In this document: piece by piece, positions 33,943-46,959 of the stretch
How positions within the stretch are numbered: position 1 is the first letter of the stretch
How the letters are laid out: every line of letters begins with the position of its first letter
Notes under the pieces: model-generated
What the model was told of the DNA's origin: nothing
Seen by the model: the letters and a program-made list of their open reading frames with translations, nothing else
The model's database searches: none
Program-made: the position numbers and the translations under genes
NCBI RefSeq assembly: GCF_001640805.2
Contig: NC_066845.1
Location: 23,748,307 to 23,812,306, forward strand
DNA from: Lates calcarifer
Taxonomy: Eukaryota > Chordata > Actinopteri > Centropomidae
Length of the DNA: 64,000 nt
Reading direction: 5' to 3'

Positions 33943-34294
33943 CTGGGAATTTTGTCTTTCACAGATCTTGTTTCACGACTCAGAGAGACGACAGAACAGA
34001 GGTCACGGTGTGTGTTTGTTGCTTACACACAATATTGTGGTCGTGTTAAATGTCACGAATCTGCACTTTTTTTTATCACTTAAAGGACAATACCACCAAT
34101 TATTTCATGTTTTACCTGATTTTTTGTTGTCGTATGTTCAGTGAACCTGCTGCTGCAGTCCAAACCTTTCTGAAAAACTGTGCATTCCTCTGATCGCTGT
34201 CGATAACAGATCATATCTGTTTATGTTTACGAGTGTGCGGTCGCACCACAAGCTTCTGTAGTTTATTGTTTATTTACTACATGTACACGTTGCA

Positions 34295-34435
34295 CTGGGT
34301 GAGAGGTGGGGTTCAGCCTGGACAGGTCACCAGTCAATCACAGGACTGACAAACCACTCACACTCACATTCACACCTGCAGGCAATTTAGAGCCACTGAT
34401 TAACCTGCATGTCTGTGGACTGTGGGAGGAAGCGT
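34295..34435 (+). mobile_element. LINE 3'-end fragment, common fish type
   Basis: Carries, in order, GGTGAGAGGTGGGGT, CCTGGACAGGTCACCAGTC, CACTCACATTCACACC, GGCAATTTAGAG, TTAACCTGCATGTCT and GGACTGTGGGAGGAAGC. This is a very widespread vertebrate/fish retroelement 3' segment. The copy is truncated and has one deletion in the middle. The family name was not determined. Confidence 0.75.
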
Positions 34436-35253
34436 GAGTGGAGGGAGCTAGTAGAAGGTGTGTGTTTGGCCTAATTTTTCCCTTCATCCTCCTCGGTGAT
34501 ATTGACAGTTGCTGTGTGAGACATGTCCACACTAAGTAGGCTTAATTTGTAAATGCATCTTTAGCGTCCAGGCTAAAACAGTGTTTTTCTAAACGGTGTG
34601 TAAATCTGAAAATGCCAGTTTGGTGCTGTAGCGTGTACGAGGACAGACGGAGGCGTTTCGTTGTTTTCCTGAACTAAATCTGGAAAGAGTCTGTCCCCCA
34701 TGACTGCCCAGTGGGAGGAGAATTACTCATTTTGGTGTTTTAATGTGGATATTTTTAGTTATCGTAGGTCAGTCTCTGCAGAGCAAAGTTGACAAATTTG
34801 TAAACTTGCAAATATCAAGTTGTTTCCTGCTTCTCTGGCTTCCCAGTTCCCAGTTGTAATGACTTACCGGGACATAAAAAAGAAACAAATGTGGAACCAA
34901 ATCAGCTGTCAGAGAATGTAAAATATGTTTTCAACCAAACACACCCCAAGAACTACAGATTGAGGAGAGGCCAGATCCTGCCAACTGCTTTAATATCCGT
35001 TACTGGTGTTTGTAAGTGTAATCAGAGACCTGTCAGGCTGGAGCACAGATCAGTGATCAATAAAATGTATTGTTTTGTTAAAAAAAGTCCAAACAAAATG
35101 AAAATAAACCTTTGAGCAGATGAAATATGTCGTACGGACTTCCCCTGCTACGATACAACAGCTCCATTCTTCTCCTGCCCATATAGCATTTGGCTGCCCT
35201 GCCAGTGACTGTGGTTGGTTTATTGCTTTATCACTGCCTGACTCATCTCAGCC

Positions 35254-35290
<37 letters not shown>

Positions 35291-35430
35291 CGAACCCTTC
35301 TCCAGGTGTTGAACCAAACCATCCGTCCCGCTGTTGCCGTTGTCACGCCAGTAACTCCCAGCCCGTCTGATACGCTACAATCCTTTGCACATTAAGAATC
35401 TATTAAGCACCACAAACTCAAACACATGCA
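34436..35430. other. Desert, no gene seen
   Basis: Plain intergenic DNA with a (CA)n tract at 35256-35287. Confidence 0.5.
35256..35287 (+). repeat. (CA)n microsatellite
   Basis: About 16 uninterrupted CA units. Confidence 0.92.
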
Positions 35431-35439
35431 TTCACAGAA

Positions 35440-35790
35440 AAAAAGAAAAAAAAATCCCACGGTGGGTATTTTGACTCTGGAAATAAATGGCACATGCTGT
35501 ATTTTGCATCGGCGGTCAGCGGGCGTGAAGGAAAGGGTAGGATCCCTATTCATTTTCACCCGCTTTGTTTCTCTCGGCCTCTACCAGCAGCCGGGGGGGA
35601 GAGGAACACCGGCCGGTTCCTGCATTCCTTCCCAGCACCTTGTAATCCAATAAGAAATGTGTAGCACTGCAGCTTTTTGATAAGTTGCTCCCACTTAATT
35701 ACCACGTTGCCTGGGTTGACAGGCCTGAGGGCCGATGGGGGCAAAAGGCTGGTGTTCACTGCTCAAAGTTGCTGGGAATATCCTGACAAA
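35440..35790. promoter_or_regulatory. Candidate enhancer-like block D1
   Basis: A low-repeat, GC-balanced stretch with TAATCCAATAAG, TTTGATAAGTTGC (GATA-like) and CTTAATTACCACG (homeodomain-like) phrases. No exon features. The composition differs from the flanking AT-rich and microsatellite DNA. Conservation is an inference. Confidence 0.33.
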
Positions 35791-36077
35791 CGCAGACACA
35801 CACAGATCTGCATATTTGAAATGTGTGAACTGGGGTTTTTAGTTGTTCAAGCATTTCTTGGTTGTGCTGTTGAGACAGAAAATGATCTCGCTGAGTTTAA
35901 CGTCCTGTGTTTTTTGTTGCATAAGATAACAAATAAATAAATAAAGCGAGGGCAGCAAGGCAGAGAAGTGTTGGTGCTCAGACATGGAAAATATTTGTTG
36001 AGTTTGTTTCTACGTAATGTAACTGATCTAAAAATACTTTTACAAAACAATGGTAAATTGGAAGCTGAAGCCAACAC

Positions 36078-36110
<33 letters not shown>

Positions 36111-38280
36111 TTAAAAGGCATTTTCAAAGGCTGCCTTATGCATGTTTCTGCGTCGATGCTAGCTAGCATTTAGTCTGGAGCATGCACATCTGCTCTGCTA
36201 CACTTTCCAAATGCTGACAAATTCTGGTACTAGAAAGAGTCATTTCAGTGGTTTGTTACGCTTCAAAAAAAGTCACTTGTTGCCATCAGCTGCAATACCG
36301 TGTGGCCACTAAGGCCACAATCGCCTCACAGCTCAGTGCTGCTCCTGAGGGAATGTGGAGGGGCGTGTTGCTTCATATTTACTTCCTGCACGGTGCAGGG
36401 ATGATGTGTTTTTGTATCCAATCTGGAAATTTGCATCATCCTGGTTCCCTCGACTAAAAGCAAACTAATTTTCACAAGTGAACTCCACTGTTCTGATGTT
36501 TGAAGCCTAAACACAATCTCCAGAAGTAAGAAGCTAATGCTAGGCTATAAACCAACGACACCACGGTCACATGACGTCAACGTCTCCACCACTAAGCTTC
36601 CATCTTGTCATTTCATTTAGCTCTGAGCTCTTCTACAAAAGCCTTTCTTCTTAGAAAGTTAGTGAGAGTCTGAAAGAGCGTGAGTAGAAACACAATGAGG
36701 CTGTAAAGGTGGACTATTGGTTTTCGTGTGCGGTTTTATGACCTCTGTAGTCCCATTTAGCCACTTGTTAGCAACTGCTTTTTTAAACTCATGTAAAAGA
36801 TTAAAAAACCCACACACAAGTGGGATATTTTCTGACGTATTTTTTCTTGTAGAACAAAACGTGAAAACGTCTTGAGGTTGTGTTAACCACAAAAAACCCT
36901 CGACTTTGGGACGAGGGAACAAGTCAACAAACCACATGACACAGTCTTTCCTAAACCTAAACCAGTCTGGTGACCACGTTGCCATGTTCAGGTATCGCAG
37001 AAAGCAAACGTTAGCACCGAATATGAAGAAATATTGTGATTTGGCATAATCAGGGTCCTGAATGTGCAACTGATGCAAGCTGTTGTTTCAGTTATGGACT
37101 GAGGATCTGTTGAGTCAGTGTTTGTCCTCGCTGTCATTGAGATTTGCCCCATAGCAGACTTTATAAGGCCCTGTGTGTGTTGTTTCCATGGTTAAAGTCC
37201 TTATCTCTATGTTTTATTGGGCTGCTGCTTGTGTGGAGGAGTTTTTGTTTGTTGACACTACATCATCATAAAAGTCAACACAGTGGTAGTTGGGTTGAAT
37301 TCTTAGTAATAACCTTCCTTTAATGTGTCTGTATGCAGTTTCTTGGGCACGTTCTGTTGGTAACACAGCTCCTTCAGAAGACAGACGAGTAAAAACATCA
37401 CCTCCAGGAGGAAAATATGATGCTGTGTCTTTGCTGCTCAGTTGTTTCCTCGCCATGATTCACTTGCATGATGTTATCTCCAGTAAAACGTTGCCCAACA
37501 TCATCAGACAAACCTTTAATTGTCAGTCAATCAGGGCTTAAAGTCAGGACAGTATTGACAATAAATAAAAATGTGTGTGTTGTCTCCTCAGCTAAGGCTA
37601 ATGAGGTGAATAAAGATGTATTTCACAACAGACACAACTGCATTTCTCCTATCTTTAGTGAGGAATGTTGTGTCTTTCATTCACAGTTACAGCAGTGAGG
37701 GATGATTTATGGATATTTTCCGAGATCTTGAAGTGGAAAATAACCAGAGAATCTAACACAGAAAACATCAGAGGTCAGAGATTACTTCAAATATCTGATT
37801 TTGTGTGGGAAACTGCAGTTGTCTAAGTTTAGTTTATTCCTGTCTCTAAAGCAGCTTTGTTATCAGACGTTTTTGTATCTAAACCTCCAATCAATCCATG
37901 TTTACACATTCACTCACAACAGGCCGACATGGACACAATCTGCCCATTGTGCCGCGTCCTGTTGCCTCCTGAGGGTTGAGAACAAACATCTAAATCTCTG
38001 ACACCTGTGCTGTTGTTTGTGTTGTTTCAGTAGCCTGCAGCGTAACCTCGTACTCGTGAAAGAGAGACGCTTTTTTGCAACACAAACTGACATTTGGAGC
38101 AAGACAAGTGAACAGTCAGAGTGTGGCTCAGAGTAAACAGTGAAGCTTCTCCTCAGGTCCGTAAAACAATCAGCCTTCCCCCCGAGGGAGAAGCAACAAC
38201 AAAAGATATTTTTGTTTCTTTTAAAAAGGAGGAGCAGTGTTACCTCCTCGTACTGTATTTGTCTTTGTTTCATTCAGCTT
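35791..38280. other. Desert, no gene seen
   Basis: Contains a (CA)n tract at 36072-36110. No exon or RNA gene recognised; several open frames of 60-140 codons have random composition. Confidence 0.5.
36072..36110 (+). repeat. (CA)n microsatellite
   Basis: CA tract of about 39 bases with one AA interruption. Confidence 0.9.
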
Positions 38281-38289
38281 TTTAGTAAA

Positions 38290-38610
38290 GACTAATTGTT
38301 CCCAGAGAGTCCGCAGCAAGTTGCCGGTTGAGGCTACTTGAAGCCCGTCTCATGTTTCCTGGAATAATTTTGAAACATTCACGCAAGGATCAAGGAGAAA
38401 GGCAAATTCAGCCACTTCAAATCCAGATGATAGCCACATTTGCAAGTTTATGCAAATAATTGTAAATCTTTGAGCAGCAGCCAGAGTTTGTAAAGGTGAA
38501 CCTCGAGAGAAGAAGAAGACAAACGCAGTCATCGCTCGCTTCATTTGCCGTTTCATTTGCACCGGCTGTTTTTTAAAAACGAGCGAACCCATTTCCCTCA
38601 CTGCTGTTTC
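38290..38610. promoter_or_regulatory. Candidate enhancer-like block D2 with POU octamer
   Basis: Low-repeat block containing a perfect octamer ATGCAAAT at 38450-38457 in a TTTATGCAAATAATTGTAAA context, which also holds an AATAATTG homeodomain-like core. No coding character on either strand beyond an 83-codon frame. Conservation is an inference. Confidence 0.33.
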
Positions 38611-40544
38611 CTCGAGAGATTTGTGATTAACCAGATTTTTACTTAAGAAAGTCGTCTTTATTTTGCTACTTATACAAACATTATCATCTTCTCCACCTGC
38701 TCAGCTTTTGCAGGGAATTTGCCAGTCTAAACATTCATGTAAATACTATGGAAAAACGCTTTGTGTTGCATTGTCACACAAAGAAAATATCATGGTCCTC
38801 TGCAATGTACTGTCACACTGGGCTGTGCACACTTATTACAAATGTTATCTCTGCCCAGGTTGTTGTCTTTACAGCCTCCTGCCGTCCCTCTGATCTTGGT
38901 CACAGCATTTGTATCCACAGTAGGAATGGAAAAAGGAGCTGCGGCTGTCGCAGCGCTAACACCGCTGCAGGCAGAGGTTGGTGCAGATGGTGCAGCTGTA
39001 ACTCCACTAACGCCACGATAAATGGACAAAGCACCTGGGCTAACTAAAGTAAACAGCATGATTGCAGAGGTTAACACTTAAAAGCTTTGATTTGCATCAG
39101 GTCTATATGAGTTTATTCAAATGTACACTCCCTATGTACGGCCTCTCTCAGGCAAACATGTCTATGTTTAGAGTGGGACGTGCAGTTGTTGTCTTTTACT
39201 GCAGAGTCAAAAAAGGACACTGTGACTACATGAAACACACCTTCAGCTATTCTTTTGAACTGTAAAAAACATACTTTTTTTACAGGTTGAAAAGATGCAG
39301 CAACTCTGCATGCTACACATTTAAGCATTTTTTTTAGGTGTTTATTAACTTTTATTCCTCCTCTATTCAGGTGGAAATTACCTGAAGCAATAAGATAAGA
39401 TGAGGTTTAACATCAGGTGGCTCTTGTGTGTAATGCCATCTCTCTGCCACCCTCTACTATAAACTGAAAGGCCAGGCAAATCTGGATTACCAACTGGACA
39501 AATAAGGCAACTGTCGAGACCTGAAAAGCCCTGCGACCAACATCTGGTTGTGTGTGAGCTTCTAGCTTTCAGACCTGAATTGGTTTACTTCATGGTGTGT
39601 CTTTATTTCAAAGTTGTATTTTATCAAATTGCTTTCATCTTTTTGTTTTTCTAAGTAGAAAACCTAAAGCATAACTCCTGTATTTTTGAACCTGAGCTAG
39701 AAACATCGCTGTCCGTCTCTACCAGACTCCATTTACAAAAACACTAATTTTACCGCTGCTGCGACTGATTACTTTGTGAATCCTGTCCCTAATAAAAGAA
39801 AGAAGATTTCCTGGATACTATTAGTGTGTCAGAGACAGTTGGGACGCAGCTACAGTGTGAATCACTGCTGTCGTCATCAGCACGATCTTTCATAATGACT
39901 CAGTTTCCTGCTTAAGGATTCCAGTCGGTTTATTTCCAGCATCCTCTCTGAGTCTGAGCGATGTCAACGGCACCTTGCGCACAGACCTGTCTCATCATGT
40001 CGTGCAGGCAGCTGTCTTTGCTGTATGTTATTTCCACTATGAAAGATGGATTTAATAGTCTGTCCTCACAAACCAGCAGTCAAACTCCAGACTGGAACTT
40101 CCTGTGTCTGCGAGGACAGAGCGGGACACTTTTCCTGGTCCATCAAAGTCGGCTCATCTGGAGGAGCTGATGGCTCTCATGTGTGAATTAACACTGGAGT
40201 TACCTCTTTCTCAGCGAGCCGCAGATTGACTTTAAACATCACGTGCTTCATGATAAACATCTAGTGACAATATTTAGAGCCAAGGCAGGATTAAGTGTTC
40301 TGTTTATGTAGCCTGGTGAAAATAAGGGTTTCCAGCGACACATTTGGCTGAGAAAGAGGTTTGTGTCTCAGGAAAACAATTTATGTTGCCTTTTTCCCTC
40401 TGTCTTTTTTTTTAAAATTGTTTTTTGAATCAGCAAAAAACAACACAAAAAGCAGCAACACAAACACAAGCAGGGTAGACTTTTTAATATGTTGAATCTC
40501 TTCCTGCTGCTCTGTTTGTCCCTCGTCCCCTCCTGTCCTCTCTG
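38611..40544. other. Desert, no gene seen
   Basis: Plain intergenic DNA. Overlapping frames of 76-99 codons at 38663-39077 on both strands have no family likeness. Confidence 0.45.
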
Positions 40545-40640
40545 CAGCTCCACCCAGGTGTTGCCTAATCAGCCATCAATGGCCTGTGAGTGAAGGGCTT
40601 AAAAGCAGAGAAAGCAGAGTCTCCTGGTGGGGGACTGCTG
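40545..40640 (+). promoter_or_regulatory. LTR-like promoter module
   Basis: GCAGCTCCACCCAGGTGTTG, then GGGCTTAAAAGCAGAG and a GCTGG leader. This is the same style as the modules at 8560 and 57110. It may be a degraded LTR. Confidence 0.22.
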
Positions 40641-43162
40641 GTCTTGCTGCTTCTCAGGGTGGGATTTTATTTTGTGTTGCTGTTGTGTTTTGATTGATTT
40701 AGTCTCTTGGTTGTTTTGGGTGACTTTATGTCTGTAAATCCCACGGATTTGACGTTTTTTAAAGTTGTTTTCTGTGGTTGATTTGGGTCAGAGGAGGAGT
40801 GTTTTTTAAGAGGACATGCCTCCTCTTAGAGAGAATTACCACTCGAGTCTGCAGTTCCCCTCGGCTCTACCGAGCTGTGTAGCTGTGTAGCTTTGTAGCT
40901 TTGTAGCTAACCCATAGTTAAGTTTTACTGCAGAATAAAGAGGAACAAAGTTCACGTTAGGAGGTTGAGTTTCACGCAGGTCACATATGTTCATTTCCTG
41001 TGTGAATCGCGTGTCGTCTCTTTCATCCATGACCGTTCTACGACCTTACATATTTACATATTTCAACCCAAACCATGATCTTTTGCCTAAAACTTTACCA
41101 AGCAGTTTTCATGCCAAAACGAAAACATGACCATTAAACAACCTTAAGTGTGTGTTTATCGTTGTTGGCGTGATGGCGAGCGTCCACCAGCGCACCTACA
41201 TATATGGCTGCTGGATTAGTTGCATTGTTTTGGTTTGTCTGTTTCGCTTCACTTTCTGCTCTCTCATGTTTCATGGCGGTGGAAAAGGCTTCCATCACAG
41301 ACAGTCGACGTTATTAATCAGATTCTGAAACCTGCATGTCTACGAGCTAACAGTCGTCGTCTTTCCTGGCTGTAAAGCACTTTGTGTCTGAATGGCGTTC
41401 TATATAAATAAACCTGCCGTGCCTGTCTTTGCTGGCACTTCATGACGACACCAGTGATCAAAAACTCCACAGGAAACCTTTAACCAAATAATTTAAATCG
41501 TCTAACCTTTGTGTCTTAAAGCCCCACACATCACACAGGTGTTTCCTCTTATTTTGTTATTATCTTATTCTTATTTTCTCTTATTAAACTGAACATACAC
41601 AACCTGACATGTACCTGTCGAGGTGTGACCACTGATCTTCCAGCTTCAACCTGGTTAAGGTTAAAACCACCAAACAAACAAATAAAATAGTTATTGAGCG
41701 TAATCCACACTTTCCTCTTCATATTTATTAACAGTGCTCAGCCAGTTAGCAGGTTTTCATGTGGGTTGTTACCTAAATGACCTTTTACGTCAGTGGAAAC
41801 CCTCAACCCTCAGGGCGAGGCTTTAACCTTGGAGTTGTTCTGACAGAACCTGTTGCCACTGTGACACTTTAGCCCTGTTTAGTCAACACAGTCTGTGCTA
41901 TTCTCTCTGTTTTCACATCAACGCATTTTGTTTCCTGTACAATACAGTGTGAAGAAACTGGTTTCCATTTCTTAACTGCCCCAGTGTTTAAAGAGGCTGT
42001 TCTCTTGTGGGTTCTTCTTCTTTTTTTTTTTGTCTGTGCAGACGTCTTTTTAGTGCTCCTCATGCTGTAATGTGATTAATCTGTTTACCTGATACCTGAT
42101 AAGACAGAACCTGCTTTCCCCAAAACTTTGCGTAAAGACCAGGACAGAATTTGTTTCTTCTTGTGATCTATAAACTCACACATAAACATGACCTGTGAAA
42201 ATATAAAAAAATCGGCTGCCTCCCCTGCTCCTCCTCATACATCAAACTATTTAAAAACGAGAAGCAAGGGAAACTGAAGTGTGATCCTGAAGATACCGAA
42301 CGTCACCGGTCGTGGAAATGAATTATTACACACTTTTACATGAGGAAATTCCTGTCAGCGATACCTGTCCTCAAGTTTGTCCCAGTAGGAGAAACCGAGC
42401 AAGACGGGCCCGGGGTCAAAAATGAAATCCAAAGCTCGTAGATGAAAAATAAAACCCCCCAGCATTCAACTCCACCTTTTTAAAAAATTTTTTTACAGGA
42501 CTCTTCTTGAGCTACATGAAAGTGTTTTATGGGGGACCGGCGTGACACAGGGGGATACCACCTCTGAAGTCGAGTTTGGACACTCGACTCATCCAATACA
42601 TCACCTGTAAGTCTATCTTTGGGAGAGACGGCCAACCTGCCTTTGAACGGGGCGATCAGAGTCGTCAGGGCCTTCTGTTTCAGGGGGATGGGGGTGTGCG
42701 TTATTCCATACTGTACAATACAAATCATATGTGTCACATGTTAGCCAGAGTTTGGCCTTACTGTATATAAACAGAATACTTTATGAATGGATAAAAAATG
42801 TTAGATTTGTGCTCAATGACAAGTCTTGGAGGGATTTCAATGTGATAGGAGGGAAAAAAGTTCGGGAATAAGGTGGAAAATTGTCTTCCACTTCCTACTT
42901 AGAATAAACTAAAAAACAAAAACAAGACAACTGAGGTCAGAGGAACAGTTATAAAGAGACAAGTTTACTTTATTCACAATACGTCCATGCTTCTTTCAGG
43001 CTGTTTCATAACTCTTCAATCTTTGTCAAGTTTTGTGCCAAATTTGTCTCTTGGAAATATTTAGGAGTCAGATACTGTCAGTTTTTCCAGTGTCACACTC
43101 ACTGAGTCGACTTTAAGGCTTGAATTTTGTCTGTTTTTGTGCTTAAACATAAGATAAGAGAT
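40641..43162. other. Desert, with a short retroposon scrap at 41371-41413
   Basis: At 41371-41413 the phrase TGTAAAGCACTTTGTGTCTG, then TCTATATAAATAAA, is the tail of a common fish retroposon. The rest is plain. The stretch 42490-42760 is GC-richer and unique-looking, but nothing supports a gene. Confidence 0.45.
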
Positions 43163-43290
43163 CAGATAATCCTTTATTAGACCCACAAACAGGGAGAGCA
43201 ACGTAGACGAAGTAAGAAGAAATACAAAATGACAACATATAAAACATTATAAACAATGTAAAGAGGACTATACACAGTCACAAACCGGAC
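43163..43290 (+). mobile_element. Retroelement 3'-tail fragment
   Basis: Begins with AGATAATCCTTTATTAGACC and CACAAACAGGGAGA and continues in A-rich ATATAAAACATTATAAACAA-type sequence. I recognise this as the 3' end of a common fish non-LTR element (usual form: CTTTATTAGTCCCACAA...GGGGAA). Truncated; no coding part. Confidence 0.55.
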
Positions 43291-44386
43291 TGAATACTGA
43301 TATTGCAGAGTTAGCATTTGTGAAGCAGGTGGAAGATTGAGTAAAATGGAAATACATAAGAAAAGTAGAAGCTAAAGTAAATGTCAGTAACTTTTTATCT
43401 GTGTAAAATGGAGCAGGCTGTTTCACTTTAAATGCTTTATAACTGAAAGTGTCACTCCATATTTAATTTCACACTCTGTGGAAAAGACTCAAGCAAAACA
43501 CCTAATAAAGAAAAGAGGAGAAGAAGAGAAGCCTACACACTCTCCTCTGCTCGTTTCTGACTTAACCTCCCACAGCTCCGACCACTCTGCATAAAACAAT
43601 CACCACAGTGCAGAATATTAACACTGAAACAGGATCTTCAGTTTCCTGTCCAGCACGGCGTTCGACAGGGGGGTTTGATGTGGCCTCCGATAGGATTTAT
43701 ACTGCAGAACTCATTATTAAGATCCAGTGAGGCTTAAAATATTCTCACCTGTAGGGAAAAAACTTTAACCAGAGTAGTTTTCCTGCAGCACGAGAACCTT
43801 TTCTCTTTCTCTTTAGAGTGAAAACTTCTATCACACCTGTGTGAGATGAAGGAAGAAAACCTAACAAGGAAAAAGAAAATGACAGCGTTTGAGCACAGTG
43901 GTCGAGGTGAACATCGAGTTTATGCTCGGCCTCTTAAACACCATCCAGGGTAAAATTTGTGCATCTGAGTGCACGGTAAACTGCTCCACCTGTAGGAAAT
44001 TTATCAAGAGGGTCTTTGGAAGACAGCAGGAGGTCTTTTAACATGTGCTACTCAGCTGCTCGCATTATAGCCTCAGCTCTGCTTTTCAGAGGGAAAAACC
44101 TGCACACGTTACAATAATGGACGGAGAGATTTACGCCCCTGCTCTGAAAGAAAGAAAAAAAAATCCAAGCCACATTTCCTAGGGGGTGATTATTGCTCCA
44201 ATTCAAGGGAGTGTATTATATTCAATGATGTAACAGTATATATCTGTGATACTAATGACTCTTGTGGTTTTGCATGTGGAACAACTTCCCAAAGTCCTAA
44301 ACTTCTCAGGTAGCGCCTCTCAGAAACCTGCTGCTGCTGCGGTGGTGGAGTGTAGCTCCGCTTTGCTAGTCCTCCATCATAAGTTA

Positions 44387-44393
<7 letters not shown>

Positions 44394-44418
<25 letters not shown>
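44394..44418 (+). repeat. Poly(A) run of 25
   Basis: Uninterrupted A25; no clear retroposon body upstream. Confidence 0.9.
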
Positions 44419-45561
44419 GAAACGACCCGAGTGGCAGAAGAAAACCCAGGCAGGAAAAATATCCGCTTCCTCTGGGCCTGAGAGGGAAGTGTCGACAGTT
44501 GAAGCCTCCGCCGCCGCTGCTCCCTCGTGTCCTGGTGTGAACAGGCGGTTCAATACTTTTACCTGAGAGTAAAAACAGTATGGAAACCCCCCCACTCCCC
44601 CTCCCATAGGTCCTCACGGTGACATATGTATATTGAGAAATGATATTCGTGTTTCCAGGTGACCATGTGTTGATACGCTTAATAACTCATCGTCATTTAG
44701 ATTGATTTAGAAAGCTCCTGAATAAAAATGAAGAGAAGCCTCTGAGAACTCTAAATAATTTACACAAGGGTAGTTATCAGTCTGCATATTTTAATGTTTA
44801 TTCAGAGTAATTACTGAATAAGCTTCAGAATCATTTTGATGGTACACTGACTTGTGATAGAGAGAATGGTGCCTCATGTAACTTCAGCGATCAGGTTTGA
44901 TCTCCCTCTAACTGAGTGATAGTCAACAGCTTAAACTGCTGGAATCAGACCCAGTGAGTTCAAGAGTAAAGCTGAACTGTAGATCAGTGGAAAAAGACTT
45001 AGAAGTCATTAAAAACCAGCGTTCATCTCTGAGAATTAGAAATGGAGTTTGGTGTGTTTGTCACAGCGACAGCACTTCCTGCTTCCTGCTTCCTGTTTGT
45101 TCTCCCCTTCCTTTTTAAAGTAACTTGGTAGCTCACAAAATTGCTGATATTAAAAAGTAGCTTGTTAGGTTAGTTACCTACCGGGAGAAGTAACTTCTTC
45201 GAGTACTTTTGCGTTACTAGCCCAACTAAAAGATGGCGGCCACTGGTTTTTACAAACATAAATCCTTTGTGGTTTAAAACAGAAAGAGCAGTAGTTGACC
45301 TTGTTTGCAGTTTGAAGTCCTGTCAACAGTTTTCCAGGCTTCACTGTAGGGAAATCTTGGGGGGGGGGGGCATCTTAATACATCCATGACAGAGTCAGCT
45401 CCTGTTGCAGCAGTTGAGTCCTGTCTGTACAACAGGTCCACGATGAAACGCTTCAAGGCGGAGAATTAGAATCAAACATTTTCACTCCTTGAATTACTCG
45501 AGCTCCTTGAGTTATATTTTCAGCCGAGGCTTATTTCTTATCTTCGTCCATCTGCACCTGT

Positions 45562-45588
45562 TGTGTGTGTGTGTGTGTGTGTGTGTGT
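45562..45588 (+). repeat. (TG)n microsatellite
   Basis: About 13 uninterrupted TG units. Confidence 0.92.
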
Positions 45589-46174
45589 TTAAATACTTTC
45601 CATGTTTCCAAAGCTACATGAGACTGGAAATGTTTTAACATAATTTAGCAACACGGCTCCACTGGACCAGTTTAAGGTTGAGAAGCTGAGCAGGCAGGAG
45701 CTCTGATTTCTTCATTCAGATTCGGTCCTCTGTAACCGTTACCTTATTGCCTATGAACCACAGGTGAGCTGAGCTCGGCTCCACAGCCATGTCCTGCTCC
45801 TACTGCACACTCACAACAGCTGCAGGTTTCAGACACGAACACACAATATGAAAAGGGGAAATAATCTGATCTGACCGGCAAAATCCCCACCAGTGCACTA
45901 AAGACTCGCGACGTGGAACCACAAAGATTTATCTGGATTAGGAACGAGCTGTAATGGAATTAATATTAGTCTCCAGTAGCTCATGCAGTGCAGCGCTCGC
46001 ATAAAACAGCTCAGGGTACAAGAGACAACACTGGGAGTGAACTACAACGGCTACACAATGAACTGCAACTGTAAAGCTGAGGAGCGCTGCAGATTCAGGT
46101 GGAAATTATCTGTCGATTCATCTGCACGACCATTTTTCAACACTGCAAGATTCTCAGCCTGAATCCCTCCTTCC

Positions 46175-46500
46175 AATCAAAGTCAGCAAAGGCCGGATTA
46201 TCTGTTGGTTCTAAAGATGATCTTGTCAGATTCTCCTGTGGTGTGAGGTGTGTTCAGAGTGATTTTACCCTCCCTGCTGCTCCGAAGACTCAGAGCTTCC
46301 CTGATAAATATTAAACGTGTTCAGTATTAACAGTCCCGAAAAATCCTGTTATGGAGCGGTAGCCAATCGGGAAGCGAGCTGATTGACGACGGAAGCACAA
46401 CAAACAAGAGACGTCATCATCTGCCATGTTTGTTTACTCTAAAGTCTTTAAATCTGTCGTTATTTGTCGTCTCTCACATTTTCTAAATCGGTTAGAGTGT
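46175..46500 (-). repeat. Dispersed repeat R1, copy 2 (inverse of 10145-10478)
   Basis: Reverse complement of the copy at 10145-10478. The near-perfect part is about 46197-46300; further matches are AACAAACAAGAGACG, GCCATGTTTGTTTACTC and TCTCTCACATTTTCTAAATC. It carries a CCAATCGGGAAGCGAGC stretch that is changed or missing in copy 1, so it may be the more complete copy. Confidence 0.7.
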
Positions 46501-46829
46501 TTGTTTGTTTGTGGCTGCCAGACGTAACCCTAACCCTTCTCAGAGATCGTTAGACCAGCGCCTTTCTCCTTTTTTACCAGAGGTTTCACTCTGCAATTAT
46601 CTGATCCTAATAAAGAGAGAACTCCCCTGAACACAGTGTCTGTGCATCTTGCTATAAAGTGCCAAAGCTGCCACTGAGGAGATGCAGCGTTGTAATGATG
46701 CAGCAGTGAGGACTGGACGGACTCAGAGCCACCTGAGCTGTGCCCGGCCCGTCCACAGGATTGATGGGAAAGCCAGACAGCATGTGCAGTGTTTTATTGT
46801 GGGGCTGCTCCTCTGTTTTCTCGCTGGGA

Positions 46830-46846
46830 AAAAAAAAAAAAAAAAA
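46830..46846 (+). repeat. Poly(A) run of about 17
   Basis: Uninterrupted A-run at about 46830-46846. No retroposon body recognised upstream. Confidence 0.8.
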
Positions 46847-46959
46847 CCTCACATCCATGAAACACACGTTTGAGCTGCCCGGCCCGAACAGGAAAGGGGG
46901 CTATATAGGCTATAGCATGACATGTGTAAGCAGATCTAGCTGCATTTGAAGTTTTAAAA

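Larger units (their letters stand above)
31166..34294. other. Start of the downstream gene desert
   Basis: No exon seen. Holds several microsatellites (31937-31975, 33507-33525, 33901-33939), a pyrimidine tract and a short hairpin at 32418-32450. AT-rich and otherwise plain. Confidence 0.5.
43291..46174. other. Desert; candidate block 44120-44290, poly(A) and (TG)n tracts
   Basis: The part at about 44160-44290, with GGTGATTATTGCTCC and GATACTAATGACTC, is low-repeat and might be regulatory. A poly(A) run of 25 lies at 44394-44418 and a (TG)n tract at 45562-45588. No gene seen. Confidence 0.45.

Noticed and set aside
33709..34144. Two overlapping 124-141-codon frames
   Set aside because: They run through a pyrimidine tract and an (AC)n microsatellite; low-complexity artefact.
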